From the NCBI RefSeq assembly GCF_013363975.1, contig NZ_JABWGN010000006.1, positions 248,001 to 312,000 of the forward strand: a stretch of 64,000 nucleotides of DNA. The letters run 5' to 3'. The notes under the pieces are model-generated. The model was not told where the DNA came from. It made no database searches and saw only the letters and a program-made list of their open reading frames with translations. Shown here one piece after another: positions 8,325 to 15,299 of the stretch (within the stretch, counting starts at the first letter, position 1; each line of letters begins with the position of its first letter). The translations under genes were made by a program, and so were the position numbers. The DNA is from Nonomuraea montanisoli. GTDB lineage: Bacteria; Actinomycetota; Actinomycetes; Streptosporangiales; Streptosporangiaceae.

Positions 8325-9032
8325 ATGCAGATCAACGGAGCACATGTGCTGGTCACAGGCGCCAACCGGGGCCTGGGTCGGCAATTCGTCCTTTCCCTCC
8401 TCGACCGCGGCGCCGGCAAGGTGTACGCCACCGCCCGCCGTCCCGACCTCATCGACGTACCGGGAGTCATCCCGCTGCGCCTGGACATCACGGACCCGGC
8501 GTCGGTCACGGCCGCGGCCGCCGCGGCACCCGACGTCAAGATCGTCATCAACAACGCGGGCATCGCCACCGGCGCGAACCTCGTCACCGGCGACCTGGAC
8601 GCGATCCGCCGTGAGATGGACACCCATTTCTACGGCACCCTCAACGTCGTGCGCGCCTTCGCGCCCCAACTGGCCGACGGCGCGATCCTCAACGTCCTGT
8701 CCGCGATCTCCTGGCTCGCCTTCGACGGCGCGGGCGCCTACCACGCGGCCAAGGCCGCCGAATGGGCGCTCACCAACAGCGTCCGCCTGGAGCTGGCCGG
8801 CCAGGGCACCCTGGTGACGGGCCTGCACCTGGGCGCCGCGGACACCGACATGATGGCCTGGTACGACGGCGACAAGACCGCCCCCGAGGCGATCGTCGCG
8901 GCAGCCCTCGACGGCATCGAGGCGCACCGGTCAGAGGTGCTCGCCGACGCCTGGAGCCGCCAGGTGAAGGCGTGGCTGTCCGAGGACCCGAGCGTCATCT
9001 ACCGGGAAGCAGGGGCCGCCCTCACGGCCTGA
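8325..9032 (+). CDS. SDR family oxidoreductase
   Basis: A 235-residue short-chain dehydrogenase, the usual ~240 length. It has the NAD(P)-binding TGANRGLG motif near residue 10, NNAG near 75, and the catalytic YHAAK with an upstream Ser (SAISWL). The second basic turn (ATARRPD) suggests NADPH preference, which is inference. The start is the ATG at 8325, placed just after the -10 of a MerR-type promoter. No ribosome-binding site is present, fitting a leaderless message. The substrate is unknown; being MerR-controlled, it may act in response to an electrophile or drug. Confidence 0.88.
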   Translation: MQINGAHVLVTGANRGLGRQFVLSLLDRGAGKVYATARRPDLIDVPGVIPLRLDITDPASVTAAAAAAPDVKIVINNAGIATGANLVTGDLDAIRREMDTHFYGTLNVVRAFAPQLADGAILNVLSAISWLAFDGAGAYHAAKAAEWALTNSVRLELAGQGTLVTGLHLGAADTDMMAWYDGDKTAPEAIVAAALDGIEAHRSEVLADAWSRQVKAWLSEDPSVIYREAGAALTA

Positions 9033-9552
9033 CCTCCAGGCTCGGCCCGTATGCGAACCGCGCGCGGCGGCCAGGCCACCGGCCGGGACGGACCGATCGG
9101 CTCCGGCCGTCCCGACCTCCTCGTCCTCGCCATTCATGCAAGGCGCACGACGAGGACGACAGACCTTCGGAATTTCTGAGATCTCATCACTTCCCGAAGA
9201 ATGCCGGCGCCTGGTCCTGCGGTTATGTCCACGCTCAACCAGCGAACGAACACACAGGTTGTTTCACGACTTCCTCGGGTCGCGGTTGTGGGACGCCTCG
9301 CCATTCCGGCCGCAGCGCAGTCAGCTTCGGCGAAATGAATCACGGTTCTGCGGGGCCCCATCGACGATTACCGTCTAGAAGGCGCCCCGAGACCCGAAAC
9401 GAGCTTGCGCCGTGGGTGAACTGTCCGGGCTCAGGGAGTGCTGTCGCCATGTCGCTACTCGTCATGCGTCACCGCCCTGATGTGCAACAGCCCTGGCGAG
9501 TTGCGGCAGGTGTACGGCCTGGCGCGTTATGGCAGGCGTACGGCCTGACGTG
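9033..9552. other. intergenic region of lower GC, no gene seen
   Basis: 520 bp without a supportable gene. A weak hairpin lies at ~9164-9199 (CTTCGG ... CCGAAG). At the Ohr end there is a 26-bp imperfect tandem repeat. The base composition is more AT-rich than its surroundings between ~9160 and 9400. Confidence 0.4.
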
Positions 9553-9556
9553 TCAC
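9505..9556. repeat. 26-bp tandem repeat (2 copies) at the ohr stop codon
   Basis: Units 9505-9530 and 9531-9556 share GGCAGG(T/C)GTACGGCCTG(G/A)CG. The second copy includes the stop codon of the Ohr gene on the minus strand. Confidence 0.6.
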
Positions 9557-9987
9557 AGCGGCGTCCCGTTCACGACCAGCGCCACCTCGATGTTGCCGCG
9601 GGTGGCGTTGGAGTACGGGCACACCTGATGGGCCACCTCGACCAGGCCGGTGGCCAGCGCGGGCTCGGTGATCGACGGCAGCGTGATGTCCAGCTCGACA
9701 CCCAGCTTGAAGCCGCCGTTGCCGGCCGGGATGAGCATGACCTTCGAGTCGATGGCCGCGTCGTCGGCCCGTAGTTGCTTGCGCTGCCCCACCAAGGCCA
9801 GTGAGGCGGCGAAGCAGGCCGCGTAGCCGATGGCGAAGAGCTGTTCGGGGTTCGCTCCGTCGCCGTCCCCGCCCAGCTCCTTGGGCTGCCTGAGGTTCAC
9901 CTCCAGCCGGCCGTCCTCGGTACGCCCGTGGCCGTCGGCCCGCCCTCCGGCCACGTGCGCCCGTGCGGTGTAAAGCGCCTTCACCAT
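9553..9987 (-). CDS. ohr: organic hydroperoxide resistance protein, Ohr/OsmC family
   Basis: A 144-residue protein of the usual Ohr length. The family's two redox cysteines are visible: GYAACFAAS near 58 and HQVCPYSNATRGN near 120. The N-terminal strand YTARAHVAGGR and the NPEQLFAIGYAACF helix are diagnostic. Ohr is a cytosolic peroxidase that reduces organic hydroperoxides. Start ATG at 9987, with AGGGAAAGGAAC upstream. Its promoter (10025-10052) carries an inverted repeat between -35 and -10, as expected for OhrR/MarR control, but no ohrR gene lies within the window. Confidence 0.92.
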   Translation of the reverse strand: MVKALYTARAHVAGGRADGHGRTEDGRLEVNLRQPKELGGDGDGANPEQLFAIGYAACFAASLALVGQRKQLRADDAAIDSKVMLIPAGNGGFKLGVELDITLPSITEPALATGLVEVAHQVCPYSNATRGNIEVALVVNGTPL

Positions 9988-10024
9988 GATGTTCCTTTCC
10001 CTGCAACGTTCTTCTGGAAAGAGA

Positions 10025-10052
10025 ATCATAGACTTCAAAATCAAGAAGTCAA
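10025..10052 (-). promoter_or_regulatory. ohr promoter with MarR/OhrR-like inverted repeat
   Basis: On the minus strand TTGACT (-35) and TATGAT (-10) lie 16 bp apart. The spacer and flank hold GACTTC-N8-GAAGTC (10031-10050), a perfect 6-bp inverted repeat covering the polymerase site. It is AT-rich compared with its surroundings. Assignment to an OhrR-type repressor is inference from the gene controlled. Confidence 0.7.
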
Positions 10053-10093
10053 CGCTGAAGGTCTCGATACGGCGGCGCCGATGCGGCCCAAGC

Positions 10094-10588
10094 TCAAGCT
10101 CGGCTGGTACGCGCTGATCCGCCGCGATGCTCGAGCGTGCGGGCTGTCCAGCGGGACATCCACCGGCAACCGCCACGCGGGTCGCGCGAAGGCGCCGACC
10201 TCGAAGCCGGCGGCCACTCGCGCGGCTCCTGGCGTACCAGGTCGTACCGGGAAGACATCGCCAGTGCCTTGGCGACCGCTCGGGGAACGCCCGCACGGTT
10301 CGGTTGCCCTGGACGATCCTCCGACTCGTAGGCGTGGGCCTTTAAGCCCCGCGCCTGGACCGTGATCACGTGGCCGACGTGGTAGGACTCTGCGGCCCCG
10401 GATCGCGTCCAGTCCGTGGGCCACGACCTCGATCGAGCGGGTCGGAATGCAGGTTCCGCTCCGGCCGTGGCCGGGGGCCCGGAGGTCTCCACGGTGGCCG
10501 ACCATATGGGCGGCATGTCGCCGTCGGCGTTCCAGAACTTCGGGTCGAAGGCGATACGTCCGGTGAAGCTGACCTGCATGTCGTCCAT
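10094..10588 (-). CDS. SSB-like OB-fold protein with a local frame excursion
   Basis: A 164-residue frame. It begins MDDMQVSFTGRIAFDP, the first strand of a single-stranded-DNA-binding (SSB) OB fold. Later it reads SYHVGHVITVQARGLKAHAY, equivalent to the G-x-V-x-V-x-GRL strand of SSB, and then AVAKALAMSSRYDLVR. Between ~10457 and ~10394 the reading frame is poor (AFRPARSRSWPTDW), while the neighbouring frame gives a better strand (TCIPTRSIEVVAHGLDAI). That suggests two compensating frameshifts. Start ATG at 10588, with AAGGAGCC upstream. It is either a decaying SSB paralogue or a divergent protein. The housekeeping ssb would sit between rpsF and rpsR, which are not here. Confidence 0.55.
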   Translation of the reverse strand: MDDMQVSFTGRIAFDPKFWNADGDMPPIWSATVETSGPPATAGAEPAFRPARSRSWPTDWTRSGAAESYHVGHVITVQARGLKAHAYESEDRPGQPNRAGVPRAVAKALAMSSRYDLVRQEPREWPPASRSAPSRDPRGGCRWMSRWTARTLEHRGGSARTSRA

Positions 10589-10803
10589 ATGGCTCCTTCT
10601 CCGCACTCGCCGCACAGGACGGCAAGGCAGGCGAGAACCCTGCTTGTCGGGGACGGGAACGGCGGCGCACAGTCGGCCGCCGGGGACGGGGGACGCCATG
10701 GGGACCACTGGACAGGACAGTCGCACGCGGGTCAGGGGGAGCCGTACCGGCATGGGAGCATGCCGCCTGGGAGGACTGACCGGCATGCGACTGGCCGAGC
10801 TCA

Positions 10804-10873
10804 CACCCGGCACCCGGCACCCGGCACCCGGCACCCGGCCGCCAGCCGCCAGCCGCCAGCCGCCAGTCGTCAG
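10804..10873. repeat. two adjacent heptanucleotide tandem arrays
   Basis: Five perfect copies of CACCCGG (10804-10838) are followed by four copies of CCGCCAG (10839-10866) and one degenerate copy (TCGTCAG). That makes ten 7-mers in phase across 70 bp. Confidence 0.9.
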
Positions 10874-10958
10874 TGGTCCCGTCAGCCGCTGGCCGCCGGC
10901 CGCGAGCTGAGGCCCCTGGATGAGACTCGTGCATCTTGCTGCACGTGCTGATCCGGAT

Positions 10959-10995
10959 TTGACCCTGACGTTGCGTCAGGCACCACGATGACCCC
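10959..10995 (+). promoter_or_regulatory. MerR/TipA-type promoter with palindromic operator, leaderless
   Basis: TTGACC (-35, 10959-10964) and CACGAT (-10, 10984-10989) are spaced by 19 bp, the spacing of MerR-family promoters. The spacer holds CCTGACG-TTG-CGTCAGG (10964-10980). The VOC start codon lies 7 nt after the -10, with no ribosome-binding site, so the message is probably leaderless. It should be the autoregulated promoter of the VOC-TipA-type operon. Confidence 0.75.
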
Positions 10996-11502
10996 ATGGC
11001 CGACTACTACGAAGCATTCGAGATCAGCCCTGTTCCCCCGCCCGGGCCCGACGCGACGCCACCTGAGATCTACCGGGGCATCTACGGCATGCCGATGTAC
11101 GTCACGGTGCCGACGCCGGACCTGGCCGCGTCCGTGGATTTCTGGACCCGCGGGCTCGGTTTCATCGACCTGTTCACGGTCCCGGGCCAGGTCACGCATC
11201 TTCGACGGTGGGCGTTCCAAGACGCTCTGCTCGTCCCGACCGACGCCCTGCCTACCCCTGCGACGGTGACCATCGGCTTCAGCTGCGTGCTGAGCCAGGT
11301 CGACGAGATCGCGCAGGCGTGCGCCGCGCTGGTGCCCGGATGCACGACAGGACCGCGACAGACCCCGTGGAACACCGTGGAACTGGAGGTCATCACCCCG
11401 GAGAACGCTCGCGTCATCATGACTGCGGCCCGTCCTCTCGACCACGACAGCGCCGAGGCACGCTACCTGGAAGAAAACGGCTTCACGCTCCCCAAGGGAT
11501 GA
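10996..11502 (+). CDS. VOC family (glyoxalase/bleomycin-resistance fold) protein
   Basis: A 168-residue protein of the vicinal-oxygen-chelate fold. It has an entry strand MYVTVPTPDLAASVDFWTRGLGF, a second module with FSCVLSQVDEIAQACAAL, and a closing VELEVITPENARVI. Family members bind or modify small molecules, including drugs and aldehydes. The gene shares an operon and a 4-bp overlap (ATGA) with a TipA-type MerR regulator. This suggests an inducible binding or detoxifying protein for the ligand that regulator senses. The exact activity is not readable. Confidence 0.85.
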   Translation: MADYYEAFEISPVPPPGPDATPPEIYRGIYGMPMYVTVPTPDLAASVDFWTRGLGFIDLFTVPGQVTHLRRWAFQDALLVPTDALPTPATVTIGFSCVLSQVDEIAQACAALVPGCTTGPRQTPWNTVELEVITPENARVIMTAARPLDHDSAEARYLEENGFTLPKG

Positions 11503-12359
11503 AACCGCACAGGTCGGACACGCATGTCAGACTCGACAGCGTGACCAACAACGCGCTGGACGATGCCGCGGGCCCCGGCGGCCTGACCGTCGGGGCCACG
11601 GCATCGCGCGTGGAAGTCACCGTCCGCACCCTCCATCACTGGGACGCGATCGGGCTCGTCCGGCCGTCCGGGCGAAGCACCAGCGGTTACCGGCTCTACT
11701 CCGCGGCCGACCTCGCACGCATCCACCGGGTGCTCATCTACCGCGAGCTCGGTCTGTCGCTCGACGACATCGGTGCACTTCTCGATGCTCCGACGGTCGA
11801 CATGACCGTGCCGCTGAGACTGCAGCGCGCCCAGCTCCTCGATCGCATCTCCCGCCTGCAGGCCATGGTCGACGCGGTCGATCGCATGATCGAAGCCGCA
11901 AGCGCCGGCACCCTGCTCTCCGCGGAGGAACAAGTCGCGATCTTCGGGCAGCGCTGGAAGCCGTCACTGGCCGAGGGCGCACATGACCGATGGGGCGACA
12001 CACCTCAATGGGCACAGTACGCCGAGCGCGCCGCGGGCATGACCCCCGACGACTGGCAGCAGATCGCCGACAACGTCGTAACGCTCGAGCACGACCTGGC
12101 AGCGGCCAAGCGCGCCGGAGTCAGGCCAGGCAGTACCGAAGCCAACGCCCTGGCGGAACGACACAGGACCTCCATCGACGCGTACTTCGACTGCACCCTT
12201 TCGATGCAGGTCTGCCTGGGAAAGAAGTACGCCGCCGATCCTGGCTTCACGGCCTACTACGACGCGATCGAGCCAGGCCTGACCCTCTGGCTCCGTGACA
12301 TCATCGACGCCAACGCCCGCGATCGAGGCGTCGACCCGGATTCGGCGACTTGGACCTGA
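11499..12359 (+). CDS. MerR family regulator with TipAS-type ligand-binding domain
   Basis: A 286-residue regulator. MerR DNA-binding domain (~28-100): TVGATASRVEVTVRTLHHWD, then GLVRPSGRSTSGYRLY. A coiled-coil dimerisation helix follows (~105-140), then a TipAS-like all-helical domain (~165-280) with FGQRWKPSLAEGAHDRWGDT, WAQYAERAAGMTPDDWQQIA and a C-terminal helix. TipA proteins bind thiopeptide and other antibiotics and activate their own promoter. A Tsr-type thiopeptide-resistance methyltransferase lies 2.2 kb downstream, which is suggestive. The ATG at 11499 overlaps the VOC stop; a GTG at 11541 is the alternative start. It likely binds 10964-10980. Confidence 0.88.
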   Translation: MKPHRSDTHVRLDSVTNNALDDAAGPGGLTVGATASRVEVTVRTLHHWDAIGLVRPSGRSTSGYRLYSAADLARIHRVLIYRELGLSLDDIGALLDAPTVDMTVPLRLQRAQLLDRISRLQAMVDAVDRMIEAASAGTLLSAEEQVAIFGQRWKPSLAEGAHDRWGDTPQWAQYAERAAGMTPDDWQQIADNVVTLEHDLAAAKRAGVRPGSTEANALAERHRTSIDAYFDCTLSMQVCLGKKYAADPGFTAYYDAIEPGLTLWLRDIIDANARDRGVDPDSATWT

Positions 12360-13275
12360 CGTACCCGTGCCCACGTCACCAAGTACGCTCCGGGTTGCCT
12401 TTCGACGATGGCCGGATGACCCGATCGCCCGGGAGCGCGAGATCGTGCCGGCAGCCCCCCAACCTCGCCGACACGACGCCCAACCCCGGTGTGGCGACGA
12501 ACCGGCTACTGCTGGACCCGGGAGCGGCAGAAGGACTGGGCGAAGTCGAGTGTCGGGGCCCATCGCCCATCGCCCATCGAGGCCGGGCCGGCCAGGGCAG
12601 TGTCCGGCCGGTGAGCGCTGCCGGCTGTGATGAGGACCTGGCCATGGTGTCCGGCATGCGCTCTCGCGGCACCGACCCGAGGAGGCAACCGATGTCGGGC
12701 CCGCCCACCTCGTGGGGCTGTGGTCTCCCGGGCGGATGCTCATGCGGGCGTAGCTGATCACCACGGCCGGGCTCGGCGCGGCGGGCGCACACCTCTCGGA
12801 GGTAGATCTCGTCCATGACGCTCCAGTTCAGAGGGACGCTCCAGCTCAGAGGACGGAGTGGGCGGGTAGAGAGGCGACCGGACACCGTTCCCCCGTAGGG
12901 GCTCGAGAGGCCCGGGACTGGTCCTGGACGTTGGTCCGGCCGCCCGTCCACGCGTCCACCGGCCGGGAGGGAAGGCGATTTCTTCCCGGTAGAGCTCGCC
13001 GGTGGTCAGATCGGTGTGCCCCCTCCGATACCGGCCGGCGCACGGCCCGCTCGTCCCGCCCTGGAACCCCGGCCGACTCGTTGACGCCGCCCGGACGGAA
13101 CGGCTCGCGCGTCGCCGCACATCGTGCGGCCACCACTGGGATGAAGCCACCTGGGCTGGAGGAAGTGGCCGAGAGCCACGAGACCGGAGGAGCCGCCGCG
13201 CCGGTCCCGCCCCTCGGTCAGGACGATCAGGGGAGGCGAAGGGGCCCACGTCCTGTCCTGTGGCATCATCGCCTG
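12360..13275. other. long intergenic region, no intact gene
   Basis: 916 bp with only short, low-quality frames on both strands. None shows a recognisable domain, ribosome-binding site or consistent codon use. It contains an 18-bp tandem duplication at 12817-12852. It may be the scar of deleted genes. Confidence 0.45.
12817..12852. repeat. 18-bp tandem duplication
   Basis: GACGCTCCAG(T/C)TCAGAGG at 12817-12834 and 12835-12852, one mismatch. Confidence 0.8.
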
Positions 13276-13677
13276 ATGCTCCAACTCACGGATTTCATCA
13301 TCGACTGCCCGGACCCGATGAAGCTGGCGGCCTTCTACTCCGAACTGACGGGCCGCGCGATCAAGGAGGACAGCGACGACCAATGGGCCGGCATCCGCTT
13401 CGGCGCGGTCGAGCTGGCCTTTCAGCGGGTGAACGACTACCGTCCCCCGCACTGGCCCGACGACGAGCACCCCAAGCAGTACCACCTCGACTTCGAAGTG
13501 GATGACATCGAGACCGAACAGCGTCGCGTCGTCGAACTCGGCGCGACACTGCAGAAGGACTTCATCGGACCCGAGGGTTACGGCTGGCGGATCTACACCG
13601 ACCCGGCCGGGCATCCCTTCTGCCTGTGCCGCAACAAAGGGGTCACGTGGACCGACGAAGGGGTGGTGTGGCCCTAA
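13276..13677 (+). CDS. VOC family glyoxalase-like protein
   Basis: A 133-residue single-domain VOC protein of the glyoxalase-like subtype. It opens LQLTDFIIDCPDPMKLAAFYSELTGR, has the middle strand QYHLDFEVDDIE and ends YTDPAGHPFCLC. His at HLDFEV and Glu/Cys positions near the end would line the metal or ligand site. Its 3' end overlaps that of the convergent methyltransferase gene by four bases. No regulator is adjacent. The substrate is unknown. Confidence 0.85.
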   Translation: MLQLTDFIIDCPDPMKLAAFYSELTGRAIKEDSDDQWAGIRFGAVELAFQRVNDYRPPHWPDDEHPKQYHLDFEVDDIETEQRRVVELGATLQKDFIGPEGYGWRIYTDPAGHPFCLCRNKGVTWTDEGVVWP

Positions 13678-14555
13678 CGGAGCTGGGCGCAGGTTTCTGA
13701 CCACCTCGACATCCGTCCTTCCCGGCGTTCATAGAGGGCGATTCCGGTGGCCACGGAGACGTTGAAGGACTCGACCCCCGAGGTCATGGGAATCCGGTAT
13801 CGATGCTCCGCGAGCACGTCCATGTCGTCTGATGTCCCGGTTCGTTCGCCGCCTATCAGGAGGGCGAGGCGCCGGCGTACTGTGCTGATGACATTGAGCG
13901 GCGTCGAGGCGTCCACGGCGAGGCCGGCGACGCTGATGCCCTGCTGCCGCAGGTAATCACGCAGTTCCTGACGGGAGGCGAGCACGACGGGAAGCGAGAA
14001 CACCAGACCCCGGCTGGCGCGGATCAACCGCCTGTCCAGGACGGAGGTGAGCCCGCTGTCGAGCAGCACGACGCCGGCGGCGCCGAGTGCGCATGCGGTG
14101 CGGGTGATCGCGCCGATGTTGCCCGCGAGTCGTACTCCGTCCAGGACGACGATGTCGCCATCCCGGTCTGACAGGTCGCCGAGCGTCGGCCGCCGAGGAC
14201 GGTGGGCGAGGGCGAACACACGGGACCGCTTGTCGTTGCCGAACAGCTCTTTCACCGTGCGCTCGGAAAGCAGGTGCATCGGCACATGCCGCGCGCCGGC
14301 GGGGATGAAGATCTCCGGGACGGCCGACTCCATGCCGATGGTGGCGTACAGGCTGTCGAATCTGATGCCACAACGCAGCGCCTGCGCGATGTTCTCCTCG
14401 TCGTCGATGAGAATGACGCGCTGAGCCCCGCTCGGGGTCCGGAGCACATCGGCCACGCGGCGAACAGCGGGATGACAGGTGCTCTCGATCACGGCTTCGA
14501 GAGCGGTGCCGCGCGGGCCGACCCACGCCTTTCCCGGATCGGTCGTATGCCTCAT
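13674..14555 (-). CDS. Tsr/NshR-type 23S rRNA 2'-O-methyltransferase (SpoU/TrmH family)
   Basis: A 293-residue SPOUT methyltransferase closely resembling thiostrepton- and nosiheptide-resistance enzymes. Those methylate the 2'-O of A1067 in 23S rRNA and block thiopeptide binding. Visible are the N-terminal rRNA-recognition domain and GDIVVLDGVRLAGNIGAITR with the catalytic-type Asn and Arg. Next come DRRLIRASRGLVFSLPVVL, the motif-2 segment LLIGGERTGTSDD and the motif-3 knot segment VESFNVSVATGIALYERR. The length matches Tsr (~270) plus a ~20-residue N-terminal extension. The start ATG at 14555 could alternatively be further in. It is divergent from a CGNR-like gene across a spacer with two 13-bp repeats. 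No thiopeptide biosynthesis genes are in the window, so this is resistance-type or housekeeping modification rather than cluster self-resistance. Confidence 0.88.
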   Translation of the reverse strand: MRHTTDPGKAWVGPRGTALEAVIESTCHPAVRRVADVLRTPSGAQRVILIDDEENIAQALRCGIRFDSLYATIGMESAVPEIFIPAGARHVPMHLLSERTVKELFGNDKRSRVFALAHRPRRPTLGDLSDRDGDIVVLDGVRLAGNIGAITRTACALGAAGVVLLDSGLTSVLDRRLIRASRGLVFSLPVVLASRQELRDYLRQQGISVAGLAVDASTPLNVISTVRRRLALLIGGERTGTSDDMDVLAEHRYRIPMTSGVESFNVSVATGIALYERREGRMSRWSETCAQLR

Positions 14556-14573
14556 GCGGTCAGTGTTCGATAT

Positions 14574-14618
14574 GACGTTACGTGAGAGTCAAGCGGCTCG
14601 ACTTCGACGTGACGTGAG
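14574..14618. promoter_or_regulatory. pair of 13-bp direct repeats in a divergent promoter
   Basis: GACGT(T/G)ACGTGAG occurs at 14574-14586 and 14606-14618, 32 bp apart (about three helical turns). They lie between the divergent Tsr-type and CGNR-like genes. This looks like a regulator binding pair; the regulator is unknown. Confidence 0.5.
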
Positions 14619-14635
14619 GCCCTAGGTTTCGGGTC

Positions 14636-15061
14636 ATGAATCAACAGGTGAGTCGTGCGACGCGCGGATTACGGAGCCCGATCAGCGTCATCGTGCGGGT
14701 CGCGGCGATGGTGGACGCGGCGATCGAACGTCATCCCGGACTCGTGACGCGGTACGTCAACGCTCAAGACGATGACAGCGATCGGGCGACGGCGATGTTG
14801 TGGACGGATATCGTCCGTGACGACGCTCCCGTGCCCGAGGTATGGCGACGTCTCCGGCATGGAGTCATCGCGGACGTGTCTGCTGCCCGGCACGCCTTGC
14901 TGCTCCTGGTGATCTGCGATGGATGGCACCGGATCAAGGTGTGTGTGGAGACCAGCTGCGTATCGCCGTTCGCCGATGCCACGAACGGCATGAGCCGACG
15001 TCGATGCGCGATGCACACACGGGGCCACTCGAAGCCCCGAGAGGCGGCTGAGACGACGTGA
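14636..15061 (+). CDS. CGNR zinc-finger-like protein
   Basis: A 141-residue protein. The N-terminal ~90 residues are helical with no clear match. The C-terminus reads WHRIKVCVETSCVSPFADATNG, then SRRRCAMHTRGH. This follows the CGNR finger layout (W-x-R-x-x-x-C ... C-x-x-x-F-x-D ... SRR-x-C), but the terminal CGNR is replaced by TRGH. The finger would thus have three cysteines and a histidine. CGNR proteins are putative transcription regulators. It is divergent from the Tsr-type gene and may regulate it; that is inference. Start ATG at 14636. Confidence 0.6.
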   Translation: MNQQVSRATRGLRSPISVIVRVAAMVDAAIERHPGLVTRYVNAQDDDSDRATAMLWTDIVRDDAPVPEVWRRLRHGVIADVSAARHALLLLVICDGWHRIKVCVETSCVSPFADATNGMSRRRCAMHTRGHSKPREAAETT

Positions 15062-15299
15062 CCCGCACCGTGCCGCCCAGGCTCGACGCTTCTCGTGGAG
15101 GCTGGTGAAGCCGGTCTCGCGGTGGCGCAGCTCACCGAGCATGGTGATGAGGTCGTGCGGGGGGCCAGGTCGGGCACCCCCGGCGTGCGGGCTTCAGCCA
15201 GACCGGACGCCGTGCCGCCCGGTTGCCCTCGCTCCCGGGCGAGAGCGAGGTCGATCTGGTCTGGCGGCTGTCTCGTCCGCCGCAGCCGTTGGGGAGCGG

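Larger units (their letters stand above)
10589..10995. other. intergenic region with heptamer arrays
   Basis: No supportable gene between the divergent SSB-like and VOC genes. It holds the heptanucleotide arrays at 10804-10873 and the MerR-type promoter at 10959-10995. Confidence 0.5.

Noticed and set aside
12360..13275. Fragments suggesting lost genes or a mobile element
   Set aside because: No consistent frame, no terminal inverted repeats or target duplications, and no recognisable transposase or integrase motif.
10996..14555. A thiopeptide biosynthesis cluster around the TipAS-type and Tsr-type genes
   Set aside because: No precursor peptide, cyclodehydratase, dehydratase or radical-SAM genes are present. 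The two genes are separated by non-coding DNA and an unrelated VOC gene.
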